From Acidimicrobiaceae bacterium RAAP-2 (GTDB taxonomy: Bacteria; Actinomycetota; Acidimicrobiia; Acidimicrobiales; RAAP-2): a stretch of DNA of 26,962 nt. The stretch lies in contig LMAD01000027.1 of NCBI GenBank assembly GCA_001443545.1, positions 1 to 26,962 on the forward strand, in the 5' to 3' direction. This document shows positions 16,895 through 23,576 of the stretch, one piece after another. Below the pieces are notes generated by a model that saw nothing but the letters and a program-made list of their open reading frames with translations, searched no databases and was not told the origin of the DNA. The first letter of the stretch is position 1. Each line of letters opens with the position of its first letter. A program made the position numbers and the translations under genes.

Positions 16895-17242
16895 TCAACT
16901 CCGGGTCTGGATTAAGGCAACAACTTCATCGTGGCGATACCCCTGCGTGCGAGCAAAAACGAAGAGTTCATCGATGCGGGACATCACTGCTCCACGTTGG
17001 GGAGATCCAACCACTCGAATGCCACGTCCTCTCGTGAAGTCGAGCAGTCCCTCGTCGCGGAGAATATGTAAGGCACGGATTACGGTGTTCTTGTTCACAC
17101 CCAGTACTGTCGCCAGATCCACCGCAGGGGGAAGACGTTCGCCCTGCGCAGCCTCGCCGTCAGCGATGGCTCGGCGAATCTCGGCGGCCACTTGATCGTG
17201 GAGGTTAACTGGCTCATCTTTGTTCACTTTTGACATTTTCAT
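16895..17242 (-). CDS. Short GntR-family regulator (YtrA-like)
   Basis: This 115-residue repressor has an N-terminal GntR winged helix at about 14-75. Visible parts are LHDQVAAEIRRAIADGEAAQG, ERLPPAVDLATVLGVNKNTVIRAL and LRDEGLLDFTRGRGIRV. The remaining ~35 residues are too few for an FCD or UTRA effector domain, as in the YtrA/YhcF subgroup, which usually controls adjacent membrane or transport genes. The ATG at 17242 is chosen because GAGTGG precedes it at 4 bases; TTG 17254 and ATG 17236 are alternatives. A GTAT/ATAC inverted repeat just upstream fits autoregulation. The membrane-protein gene follows. Confidence 0.85.
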   Translation of the reverse strand: MKMSKVNKDEPVNLHDQVAAEIRRAIADGEAAQGERLPPAVDLATVLGVNKNTVIRALHILRDEGLLDFTRGRGIRVVGSPQRGAVMSRIDELFVFARTQGYRHDEVVALIQTRS

Positions 17243-17257
17243 AGAACCACTCAAAAT

Positions 17258-17272
17258 AGTATCATAAATACT
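17258..17272 (-). promoter_or_regulatory. Inverted repeat upstream of the GntR gene
   Basis: AGTAT (17258-17262), a 5-base spacer and ATACT (17268-17272) form a symmetric site starting 16 bases upstream of the GntR start codon. The GTAT...ATAC pattern resembles operators reported for YtrA-type GntR proteins. Autoregulation is inferred. Confidence 0.45.
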
Positions 17273-17403
17273 GAATTAGGGATAGCGTGATCGTTACTTC
17301 GATTGAGGAATCAGACGTCCCTTGGTGGATCACATCTCTTTCCAGTTGTGTATGTGCCAGTCGACGATCGTGCATGTCGGCCCTCCGACGCAAGACCGCC
17401 GAG

Positions 17404-18837
17404 TCACGTCCCTGTGTACAGGCGGTCCAGATCGACTATTTCTACATCGCCTCGTTCTGCTGCGAGCTGCACCAACCTCTCGTGTACGCGTTCGCCGAAG
17501 AGCAGGAGTTTGGCGTGAGAGGCGTTCGCGCCAAGCGCCGTCCTGGCTCGCTCGAGCGCTACCAAATGACGCGTTGTCAGTTCTTCGCCCGACTTTGCCT
17601 CGCCCAGGGCCACGATTTCACGATCACTTGGGACATCACCGGGCCCCGCGACGAGCACATCCAGTTCGTGGTCAACGCCGTCGATACTCACGAAGGATGG
17701 GCCCACGTGGTCCCGAATCGGCACGGTCACGTCACTCGCGAAGTTCGCCGTCCACGTTCGAGCCATCTCTTCGAAGACCGGCCCTCGAACTCGAGAATTG
17801 AACACTGCTTCAAGACGTTCCGACCACACGGTGCGCAGATCCCGCTCACGAAGTGCTGCACCGTAAGGTTCGATGACCGCGTAGTGGAACTGCAGGAACG
17901 AGTCGGCCAATGCGTAGAGGGGGCGCTTCTTTCGAATCGGATCCTCGTGTCGCACGATGAATCCCGCCTCGATGAGACGTCGAAGGATCAGATCAATGTT
18001 CGATACCTGTCTCCCAACCTTGCTGGCGATGGTGCCTGCAGTGACCGAGCCATTGGCGATCGCACCAAGGATGGCGTGATGGAGCAAGTTACTTTTGCCG
18101 CTCAGTGACGGGTCCTCGGCCAGCAGTGTTGTCGCCTCGCGTTGCAGCGTGGCGGCCGGACTGAGCACACGATCTACTATCCAGCGATCGATGTCAGCCC
18201 TGCCATTTGGCAGGTCGAAGTTGACCATGTCGGTGGCGTACCCGACGACTCCTCCGATGACCGCGAAGACGCGCGCCGCGGTTTCGAGCCCAGCGCCGAT
18301 AGGCAGTCGCGTCGCAGCTACCCGGAAGTCGTCTGGCTGCATGACCAGCTCAAGGCCCGCACGTCCGCGCAGTGGCGCTTCACCGTCGGTGAGCGCGCGC
18401 ATCATCGCGATTGTCGATCCGCAAAGGATGAGCCGAGCCCTGCTCGTGGACTTACGTAGGGCACCTGGCCCCAGTGCTGCGGTGAGAATCGACTCGACAG
18501 ACGGGTCGGCAGCGATGATGTGTCCGAACTCGTCAAGGATCACCGGAGCGACCGATTCTTCCCCGAGTCTCAGCAGGGCACCCACTGCCTCTTCCCAGTT
18601 AGCGAGGGCGAGGCGCCCGACTCCAAGGTGCTCACCGAGCGCGGTCCCGAGTCGCTCCAACTGGACGGGAGTCTCTGCTCGGATTGCCTCAAAGTAGAAC
18701 CCGCCGCGCCTGCCGGCTTGCTCGACGAGCATGGTCGACTTGCCGATGCGGTGCCGACCGTAAACGAGACCAAGAAGTGGACGATCGACGGGACTATCCA
18801 GAAACGCCCCGAGCGCTGCCCTGTCCCGGTCTCTCAT
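17404..18837 (-). CDS. Archaeal-type ATPase with C-terminal DUF234/nuclease-like domain
   Basis: This 477-residue protein has a P-loop GRHRIGKST (27-35) and Walker B VILDEFGHI (100-108; D102, E103). A winged-helix segment lies near 270-310 (ANGSVTAGTIASKVGRQVSNIDLILRRL in part). The C-terminus has DHELDVLV followed by VALGEAKSG, a PD-(D/E)XK-like core as in DUF234. This is the domain order of the archaeal-type AAA ATPases (ATPase_2 + DUF234), which are scattered in bacteria, lack a known function and resemble STAND/defence ATPases. The start is well supported by a GAGGAGGT ribosome-binding site 5 bases upstream. A three-copy motif lies in the promoter region. The gene is divergent from the repeat block at 19066. 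Confidence 0.87.
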   Translation of the reverse strand: MRDRDRAALGAFLDSPVDRPLLGLVYGRHRIGKSTMLVEQAGRRGGFYFEAIRAETPVQLERLGTALGEHLGVGRLALANWEEAVGALLRLGEESVAPVILDEFGHIIAADPSVESILTAALGPGALRKSTSRARLILCGSTIAMMRALTDGEAPLRGRAGLELVMQPDDFRVAATRLPIGAGLETAARVFAVIGGVVGYATDMVNFDLPNGRADIDRWIVDRVLSPAATLQREATTLLAEDPSLSGKSNLLHHAILGAIANGSVTAGTIASKVGRQVSNIDLILRRLIEAGFIVRHEDPIRKKRPLYALADSFLQFHYAVIEPYGAALRERDLRTVWSERLEAVFNSRVRGPVFEEMARTWTANFASDVTVPIRDHVGPSFVSIDGVDHELDVLVAGPGDVPSDREIVALGEAKSGEELTTRHLVALERARTALGANASHAKLLLFGERVHERLVQLAAERGDVEIVDLDRLYTGT

Positions 18838-18873
18838 GTGGCACCTCCTCGTTCACTGGGCTGCTCAGTCTTC

Positions 18874-18915
18874 CTACATACTATGTAACTACATACTATA
18901 AGAATACATAGTATG
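18874..18915 (-). promoter_or_regulatory. Three-copy CATACTAT motif upstream of the ATPase gene
   Basis: CATACTAT occurs at 18877-18884 and 18892-18899 (inside an 11-base direct repeat CTACATACTAT, 15 bases apart) and inverted as ATAGTATG at 18908-18915. The second and third form an inverted repeat. The AT-rich cluster lies 37-78 bases upstream of the ATG and probably overlaps the promoter, so it is a likely operator. The layout parallels the TACAAC cluster before the other ATPase gene, although the sequence differs. Confidence 0.5.
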
Positions 18916-19065
18916 GGCGACAAATATTCACTCGGGGCCTCGGTGTCAGACCATCGACGGCGTTGCGAGCAGCTCTGGGTCCGGAGCCGGTGTCGATGAA
19001 CTCCATCGGCAGGGTCGGGGGGGGCGTGGAATGTCTGAATGATGGCGAAGTGCCGCAGGCGTACA

Positions 19066-19172
19066 CACCTCGCCCCAGTTACGTGGGGCGTAATGGATCT
19101 CTGGTGGGGACTCACGGGGTGAGCCCCACAGTCTGTGGGGCCATAATTCAGAAATAGTGCCACTAACCAGCG
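19066..19172 (+). repeat. Hairpin-rich conserved block, copy A
   Basis: This block is about 84% identical to 21379-21483 and lies 21 bases before ACAD repeat copy 2, the same distance as in copy B. Three hairpins share a TGGGG/CCCCA core: 19071-19090 (7 bp), 19104-19129 (GTGGGG/CCCCAC plus CTCAC/GTGAG) and 19124-19140 (7 bp). The last two use the same strand 19124-19129 and exclude each other. The block ends in a start-like codon followed by Pro-Leu-Thr-Ser codons that differ only synonymously from copy B. Confidence 0.75.
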
Positions 19173-19193
19173 TAAATGCACATCTACACCAAT

Positions 19194-19274
19194 ATCTACA
19201 CGATCTTCGAAGGGACCTCCGAGATCCAGCGGCTCATCGTCGATCGCGCCATCTCGGGAGTCCACATCCGGTAG
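19194..19274 (+). pseudogene. ACAD 3'-end fragment, copy 2
   Basis: It encodes IYTIFEGTSEIQRLIVDR then AISGVHIR and a TAG stop, with no upstream part of an acyl-CoA dehydrogenase in frame. It has 23 of 26 codons with G/C in third position, matching the body of the intact gene better than that gene's own end does. It may therefore be the displaced native 3' end, or that of a GC-rich donor. It marks the boundary between the two cargo blocks. Confidence 0.85.
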
Positions 19275-19419
19275 TAGCGGCCATTGAGTCGCAGGCTCTT
19301 GGATTTCGCGGTGGACTACGGGGGCCGCAAGTAAGGACCTTCGGTGACTCGACTTTCGAACCTTCTCAGACCCGGCGGATTCAAATGATTGGCCGTCTTA
19401 ACCAGAACATTCATTATTG

Positions 19420-19447
19420 CTATACATCCGCGCGCGTGGATGTATAG
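19420..19447 (+). promoter_or_regulatory. Operator/promoter of the AbiE-like pair
   Basis: CTATACATCC (19420-19429) and GGATGTATAG (19438-19447) form a perfect 10-bp inverted repeat with an 8-base spacer. The right arm contains most of a TATAGT -10-like hexamer (19443-19448), 8 bases before the ATG at 19457. Binding here would block transcription. AbiEi antitoxins are known to autoregulate through inverted repeats. No ribosome-binding site is seen, so the mRNA may be leaderless. Confidence 0.7.
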
Positions 19448-19456
19448 TTGATTGTG

Positions 19457-20470
19457 ATGATTACTCATGCTGATAATTCCTTCTCGGAGCGGATCAGGAC
19501 CCTTTTCGCCACGATTCTTCCCTTGGGAACTCGAATCAAAGTTGCGGAGATCGATGATGTGGACGTAGCTGTCACCGTAGCCGGGGTCACCCTCCAGGTC
19601 CGGTTCGCCGGTCGAGGTGACTTCCGTGGCGTTCAGATGGCGATGAAGGCTGGATCCCGACCTGACGTCATCGTCGCGTCTCAACTCTCCGTCGCCGCGC
19701 AGGAGGCCATTGCCACCGCGGGGATCAACTGGGCGGACGAGACGGGCGCGGCGCGCATCGACGTCGGCTCAATCGTGATCGCGCTGTCAGGCCAGCGTCC
19801 CGCGGCTCGTCGACCTTCAACGGATTGGACACCGGCCGCCATCGGCACCGCAGAAGCCATCCTCGCAGGAACGACCCCGACCGCCGAAGCAGTCGCGGCG
19901 GCGACCGGACATTCACTGAGCACCGGCGTTAGGGCACTCGCATTCTTAGTGAAGCGTGGTCTCCTCCAAGCGCCAAAAGCACGCGGACCGCAGTCAGGTC
20001 GGAGGGTTGTCGACTTTGATCGCTTGCTCGATCAATATTCAGAGGCGGCCCATCGATACCGGGCGAAGTTTGAACTTCGCTGCGGAGTGCTGTGGCGTGA
20101 ACCGTTCGCCGAGATCGAGAGGATAGGGCAGAAGTGGACCTCGGCCCGCATTCCCTGGTCCGTCGCTGGCGCGCTGTCCGCGTCAATCCAGGCGCCTTAT
20201 CTGACTGATACGCCAACCGGTGTCGTCTATGTGGATGCGACGAGTGAAATCGGGATTCTGCAGATCGCTCGACAGGCCGGGCTCGAAGTGATGGAGGGAG
20301 GTCGACTGCTTCTCCGACCGTTTCCGACGCGGGCGACGAAGCGGCTGATCCAGGAGAAGGATGGCCTATGGGTAACCTCCTGGCCCCGGACGTACGCTGA
20401 TCTTCGTTACGAAGGGGTTCGAGGTGAGGAGGCGGCCGAACACTTCCGTGAGGTGATCCATGGCGACTGA
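19457..20470 (+). CDS. AbiEi-like transcriptional regulator/antitoxin
   Basis: This 337-residue protein is predicted to be the antitoxin of a type IV (AbiE-like) pair. The N-terminal third (residues ~20-105, with VAVTVAGVTLQVRF, DVIVASQLS, WADETGAARI) resembles the restriction-like domain seen in some MarR-linked regulators. A winged helix follows at about 130-175 (TAEAVAAATGHSLSTGV, LVKRGLLQAPK). The C-terminal part (GVLWREPFAEIERIGQ, IPWSVAGALSA, VYVDATSE) matches the AbiEi C-terminal region by pattern. A TTG at 19448 is an alternative start. Its end overlaps the next gene by 11 bases. The perfect inverted repeat upstream supports autorepression. Confidence 0.72.
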   Translation: MITHADNSFSERIRTLFATILPLGTRIKVAEIDDVDVAVTVAGVTLQVRFAGRGDFRGVQMAMKAGSRPDVIVASQLSVAAQEAIATAGINWADETGAARIDVGSIVIALSGQRPAARRPSTDWTPAAIGTAEAILAGTTPTAEAVAAATGHSLSTGVRALAFLVKRGLLQAPKARGPQSGRRVVDFDRLLDQYSEAAHRYRAKFELRCGVLWREPFAEIERIGQKWTSARIPWSVAGALSASIQAPYLTDTPTGVVYVDATSEIGILQIARQAGLEVMEGGRLLLRPFPTRATKRLIQEKDGLWVTSWPRTYADLRYEGVRGEEAAEHFREVIHGD

Positions 20471-21296
20471 GCAACCGCGATCTCGACCGGCACGCAGGGC
20501 CGCCGAAGAGGCACTTGTACGGGTGGTACATCACTACGGCGAGACGCCCGAGTTTGTTGTGCTCGGCGGACTCGTGCCAGAGCTGTTGTGCGACAAATCG
20601 GGAGCAGTGCACGCCGGGACGACCGACATCGACGTCCAGGTCAACCTCGAGATTGCCGCCGGCGCGACAAACGCGACAAGACTGGAGCGGGCACTGAGAA
20701 ACGCGGAGTTCGAGTCAACTGATGGGAGAACCTGGCGCTGGCAAACCCGCGCGGAAGAGACCATGGCCATTGTCAAGTTCGAACTTCTCGCTGACCTCGA
20801 CGACCAACCGGCGAACGCCACAGTGAATTTCGCCCAGTGCGACGCGCTCGGCGCAGTCAACCTCCGAGGAACGCGGTTCGCGTCTCGCGATTTCGTTCGG
20901 CACCCTTTGAGTTCGAAATTGGGTGGGGTCTTCTACGATGTCGAGATCAATGTCACTGGCGTGGCGGGTTTTCTGCTGGCCAAAGCCGCGGCGGCGTACG
21001 GGCGCCGAAAGGAAAAGGACTGGTACGACATCGTGTTCGTGCTGCTGCACAGTAACGACGGAGGTCCCCGTGAGGCGGCTGAGCGCACCAAGACCAACTT
21101 CTCGGCGGATCTCGTCGGTGAGACCCGCACTGCACTTGACGAACTTTTGTCAAATTTCACCCGTGAGAGCGATCAGGGTCCTACTGCGTACGCATCCCAA
21201 TTCTTGATCGACCACCCTGAAGAGGATGGTGATCAACTTCGCGCAGATGCCGTTCTCGCCGTCAGGATGTATTACAGCGTGCTCTTCTCGAGTTGA
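20460..21296 (+). CDS. AbiEii-like nucleotidyltransferase toxin (second system)
   Basis: This 278-residue protein has the nucleotidyltransferase signature FVVLGGLVPELL (32-43) followed by HAGTTDIDVQV with D56 and D58 as metal ligands. Later come GVAGFLLAKAAAAYGRRKEKDWYDIVFVL (in part), with the lysine and D-W-Y-D motif seen in AbiEii-type proteins. It starts at ATG behind GAGGTG, inside the end of the regulator gene, so the two are translationally coupled. It belongs to a different subgroup from the protein at 9119: GGLVPEL/HAGTTDID here, GGTAL/SRDLDFF there. It is the only cargo pair between ACAD copies 2 and 3. Confidence 0.78.
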   Translation: MATEQPRSRPARRAAEEALVRVVHHYGETPEFVVLGGLVPELLCDKSGAVHAGTTDIDVQVNLEIAAGATNATRLERALRNAEFESTDGRTWRWQTRAEETMAIVKFELLADLDDQPANATVNFAQCDALGAVNLRGTRFASRDFVRHPLSSKLGGVFYDVEINVTGVAGFLLAKAAAAYGRRKEKDWYDIVFVLLHSNDGGPREAAERTKTNFSADLVGETRTALDELLSNFTRESDQGPTAYASQFLIDHPEEDGDQLRADAVLAVRMYYSVLFSS

Positions 21297-21378
21297 CTGA
21301 TGTTGTGCGTGGCTTCGGCGGCGACGCGTGAATGGACTTGGCATTGCGGCGAAGGCCAAAGTTTCGCGGTGAGACACG

Positions 21379-21483
21379 CACCTCCCCAACTACGTGGGGC
21401 GTAGTGGATCTCTGGTGGGGACTCACGGGGTAAGACCCACAGTTTGTGGGGCTATTATCTAGTAATGATGCCGCTGACCAGCG
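21379..21483 (+). repeat. Hairpin-rich conserved block, copy B
   Basis: This is homologous to 19066-19172 (about 84% with one 2-base gap) and sits 21 bases before ACAD copy 3. A 27-base core (about 21404-21430) is identical. Hairpin arms with the TGGGG/CCCCA core are retained with a few mismatches. It ends in ATG-CCG-CTG-ACC-AGC, which would open a 17-codon frame ending in the TGA inside the ACAD fragment. Confidence 0.75.
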
Positions 21484-21504
21484 AGATCACACGTTCCACC
21501 CAAG

Positions 21505-21585
21505 ATCTACACGATTTTTGAAGGGACTTCGGAGATTCAACGTTTGATCATCGCGCGCGCCATCTCAGGGGTTCACATCAGGTAA
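21505..21585 (+). pseudogene. ACAD 3'-end fragment, copy 3
   Basis: It encodes IYTIFEGTSEIQRLIIAR then AISGVHIR and a TAA stop. A stop codon lies shortly upstream in the same frame, so it is not part of a longer gene. With the three bases in front it shares a 26-base identical stretch with the intact gene (15713-15738 and 21502-21527) and the same AT-leaning codons (17 of 26 with G/C third positions). It marks the right end of the repeated-insertion region. Confidence 0.85.
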
Positions 21586-21721
21586 TTCGTGGCGTCCCCA
21601 GCTCGACGAGATGTCTCACAGCCTTCCGCTGGTGATCAGAATTGAAGACGGTGACTTGGCTCTCCAATTCCTGAGAAGCCACGAGTGATGTCGGTCACCG
21701 CCGTCGTGCTATCACGTTCCA

Positions 21722-22807
21722 ATGGGGCAGCTGAAGGTTAGCGATTTCGGGCTCGTACTCTCGGCCGTGCAGGCGGTAAGCAGTGCTCAGGACCCCGTCG
21801 CGTTCAGTCAGTTGGCGATCGAACAGGTGGCGTGTCTCGTCCCCTCCGATGTGGTGACGTTCAACGAGGTCGATTCGATAGCTGGCCAAATTGGCTTCAG
21901 TGCGGTGCCAACATCCTTTCGCGTTCCACCGGAGGTCGAGCGGCACCTCGACGTCCTCGTTGGCCAGCATCCGCTGATTCGCTACTACGGCGAGTCGAGC
22001 GACGGCTCGGCGAAGAAGATCAGTGACTTCTGGAGTCAGGCGGAGTTTCGGGCCAGCCAGCTCTACGAACTGGTGTACCAGCCAATGAACGTGGAGTATC
22101 AGATGTCATTCACGCTGCCGACCCTTCACCCCAATTTGGTGGCGATCGTAGCGAGCCGGAGCCACGACGATTTCTCGGAACGGGACCGAGCGGTCCTCAA
22201 CACGCTGCGCCCCTACTTCGTCCAGGCGTGGTACTCCGCGCGTGATCGCCAGCAACTCCTGAACCTCTTGAATAGCACGATCGGTGCATTGAGGGACGTA
22301 GAGGTGGGATTGATCGTCCTGACCGATCCGCCACGGGATCTCACGGATGGCGCACTCGCCACGCTGCATCGACACTTCGGAGCGCCGACCGCTTCGAGCC
22401 CGTGGCCGAGGCAGGTCGAGCAGTGGATGTCCAATCAACGATCGTGGCTCTCGAACCCCGAAACCTTGCGGTTGCTCACGCCACTGAGAGTCGAGAGCTG
22501 CGGTCGGCGAATGGTCCTGCGTTTCCTCCCCGAGCACGACGACATTCCGGGCGCGTTGCTCCTGCGTGAGGAGTCGGGCCGTCCCCGTCAGCAGGGCCTG
22601 GAATCACTGGGGCTGAGTGCTCGCGAAGTGGAAATCACAGTGCGTGTGATGAGCGGCGCCACGAACGTCTCCATCGGCGAATCGATGTACATCTCGTCGG
22701 CGACGGTCAAGAAGCACTTGGAGAACGTCTACGCCAAGCTGGGCGTGAGGCGTCGTGGTGAACTCACTGCCTTTGTCCACGACGTTCTCGATCGACCGCT
22801 TCTTTGA
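21722..22807 (+). CDS. LuxR-family transcriptional regulator with GAF-like sensor
   Basis: This 361-residue protein has a C-terminal LuxR/FixJ helix-turn-helix at about 298-357 (LGLSAREVEITVRVMSGATN, SSATVKKHLENVYAKLGV, RRRGELTAF). The N-terminal ~180 residues resemble a GAF-type sensory domain (FSQLAIEQVACLVPSDVVTF, HPLIRYYG, SFTLPTLHPNLVAIV), as in many actinobacterial orphan LuxR regulators. It has no receiver domain, so it is probably ligand-responsive rather than phosphorylated. No good ribosome-binding site precedes the ATG. Its target is unknown. The last ten codons and the following 30 bases are repeated at 23814-23876. Confidence 0.88.
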   Translation: MGQLKVSDFGLVLSAVQAVSSAQDPVAFSQLAIEQVACLVPSDVVTFNEVDSIAGQIGFSAVPTSFRVPPEVERHLDVLVGQHPLIRYYGESSDGSAKKISDFWSQAEFRASQLYELVYQPMNVEYQMSFTLPTLHPNLVAIVASRSHDDFSERDRAVLNTLRPYFVQAWYSARDRQQLLNLLNSTIGALRDVEVGLIVLTDPPRDLTDGALATLHRHFGAPTASSPWPRQVEQWMSNQRSWLSNPETLRLLTPLRVESCGRRMVLRFLPEHDDIPGALLLREESGRPRQQGLESLGLSAREVEITVRVMSGATNVSIGESMYISSATVKKHLENVYAKLGVRRRGELTAFVHDVLDRPLL

Positions 22808-22837
22808 ACGGCTCGCAGGCGTCGCTACGACCTTCGC
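22775..22837 (+). repeat. luxR 3'-end direct repeat, copy 1
   Basis: The 63 bases cover the last ten codons and stop of the luxR gene and 30 bases beyond. 52 of 63 positions match 23814-23876 (counted by eye). It flanks vapBC on the left. Confidence 0.75.
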
Positions 22838-22861
22838 TACTGGGCGCGATTGCAGAGATGA

Positions 22862-23184
22862 ATGGGGCAAGTTTGCCAATGGAGCGTGCTGGAGACCACC
22901 CCAGGGTTGTGGGAGAAGTTCGCGGCGGATCAATGTACGATATTTGACGCATATGGAAAGGCGGCGCTGCGACGCGTAGCGCGCGGTGAGACCATCGGTG
23001 TCACCGACCGAGGGCGTTTGGTGGCGGTTCTCAGCGCACCGTCGACGGCATCGGGCGCGTCGGCGTTGATCGCTGCCACCCGTGTACAGCGGTCTCGTCG
23101 GCGTGGCCGAGTGAACTTCCAGATCAGGTGCGTGCGTCGCGATTAATCGCTGAGGTACTCGATGAGTTACGAGATGATCGCTAA
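22862..23184 (+). pseudogene. vapB: VapB/Phd-type antitoxin, apparently frameshifted
   Basis: The centre KAALRRVARGETIGVTDRGRLVAVL is the classic Phd/YefM-like VapB core (only part quoted here, about 22955-23030). The open frame ends at 23146 with a basic tail. The neighbouring frame carries DQVRASRLIAEVLDELRDDR up to TAA 23182-23184, an excellent VapB C-terminus that leaves 5 bases to vapC. Adding one base near 23120, after a TTC codon, would join the two. Either a natural frameshift or a sequence error is possible. The start is unclear: ATG 22862, GTG 22886 or TTG 22907 are candidates, and none has a good ribosome-binding site or the usual RELRQ opening. Confidence 0.65.
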
Positions 23185-23189
23185 GAACC

Positions 23190-23576
23190 ATGGTGTGGTA
23201 CCTCGATACCTCCGCGTTTTTGAAGTTGCTCACAACAGAAGACGAGTCAGCGGCGATGCGAACATGGTTCTCGTCACTAGATTCGGTCTGGTTTTGCCAA
23301 CTGTTGCTCACCGAGGCGCTTCGAGTGGGATCTCGACTCGGTACTGACGCCGCGGTCATCGAAGACGCACTCGAAGCCGTTTCACTGGTGCTGCCCAATG
23401 TCACAACCTTTTTCGTCGCCGGTCAACTTTCGCTGGCTTCTCTTCGTTCTCTAGACGCGTTGCATCTGGCCACCGCGATCGAAATAGGCGACGACCTCGA
23501 GGGCATGGTCTCTTACGACGAGCGACTGAGCGAGGCGGCGAAGGCGGCGTCACTCAATGTGTTCGTACCGCGATAA
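23190..23576 (+). CDS. vapC: VapC-family PIN-domain ribonuclease toxin
   Basis: The 128-residue product has full PIN-domain length. It opens MVWYLDTSAFLKLL, with the first acidic residue D6. E42 follows in LLLTEALR, D89 in RSLDALHLATA and D110 in VSYDERLSEAA. All four acidic residues that bind metal in PIN nucleases are present, so the enzyme should be catalytically competent. VapC toxins cleave initiator tRNA, other tRNAs or rRNA; the target cannot be told from sequence. The start is 5 bases after the predicted VapB stop, the normal vapBC arrangement. Confidence 0.92.
   Translation: MVWYLDTSAFLKLLTTEDESAAMRTWFSSLDSVWFCQLLLTEALRVGSRLGTDAAVIEDALEAVSLVLPNVTTFFVAGQLSLASLRSLDALHLATAIEIGDDLEGMVSYDERLSEAAKAASLNVFVPR

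Noticed and set aside
19071..19140. Repeated TGGGG/CCCCA hairpins considered as a CRISPR array or integron attC site
   Set aside because: There are no regular repeats with spacers and no cas genes. No GTTRRRY/RYYYAAC pair at the block ends and no integron integrase were seen.
19157..19447. 96-codon open frame beginning Met-Pro-Leu-Thr-Ser
   Set aside because: It crosses the dehydrogenase fragment out of frame. Only its first few codons are conserved in the second block copy, so a full protein is not supported.
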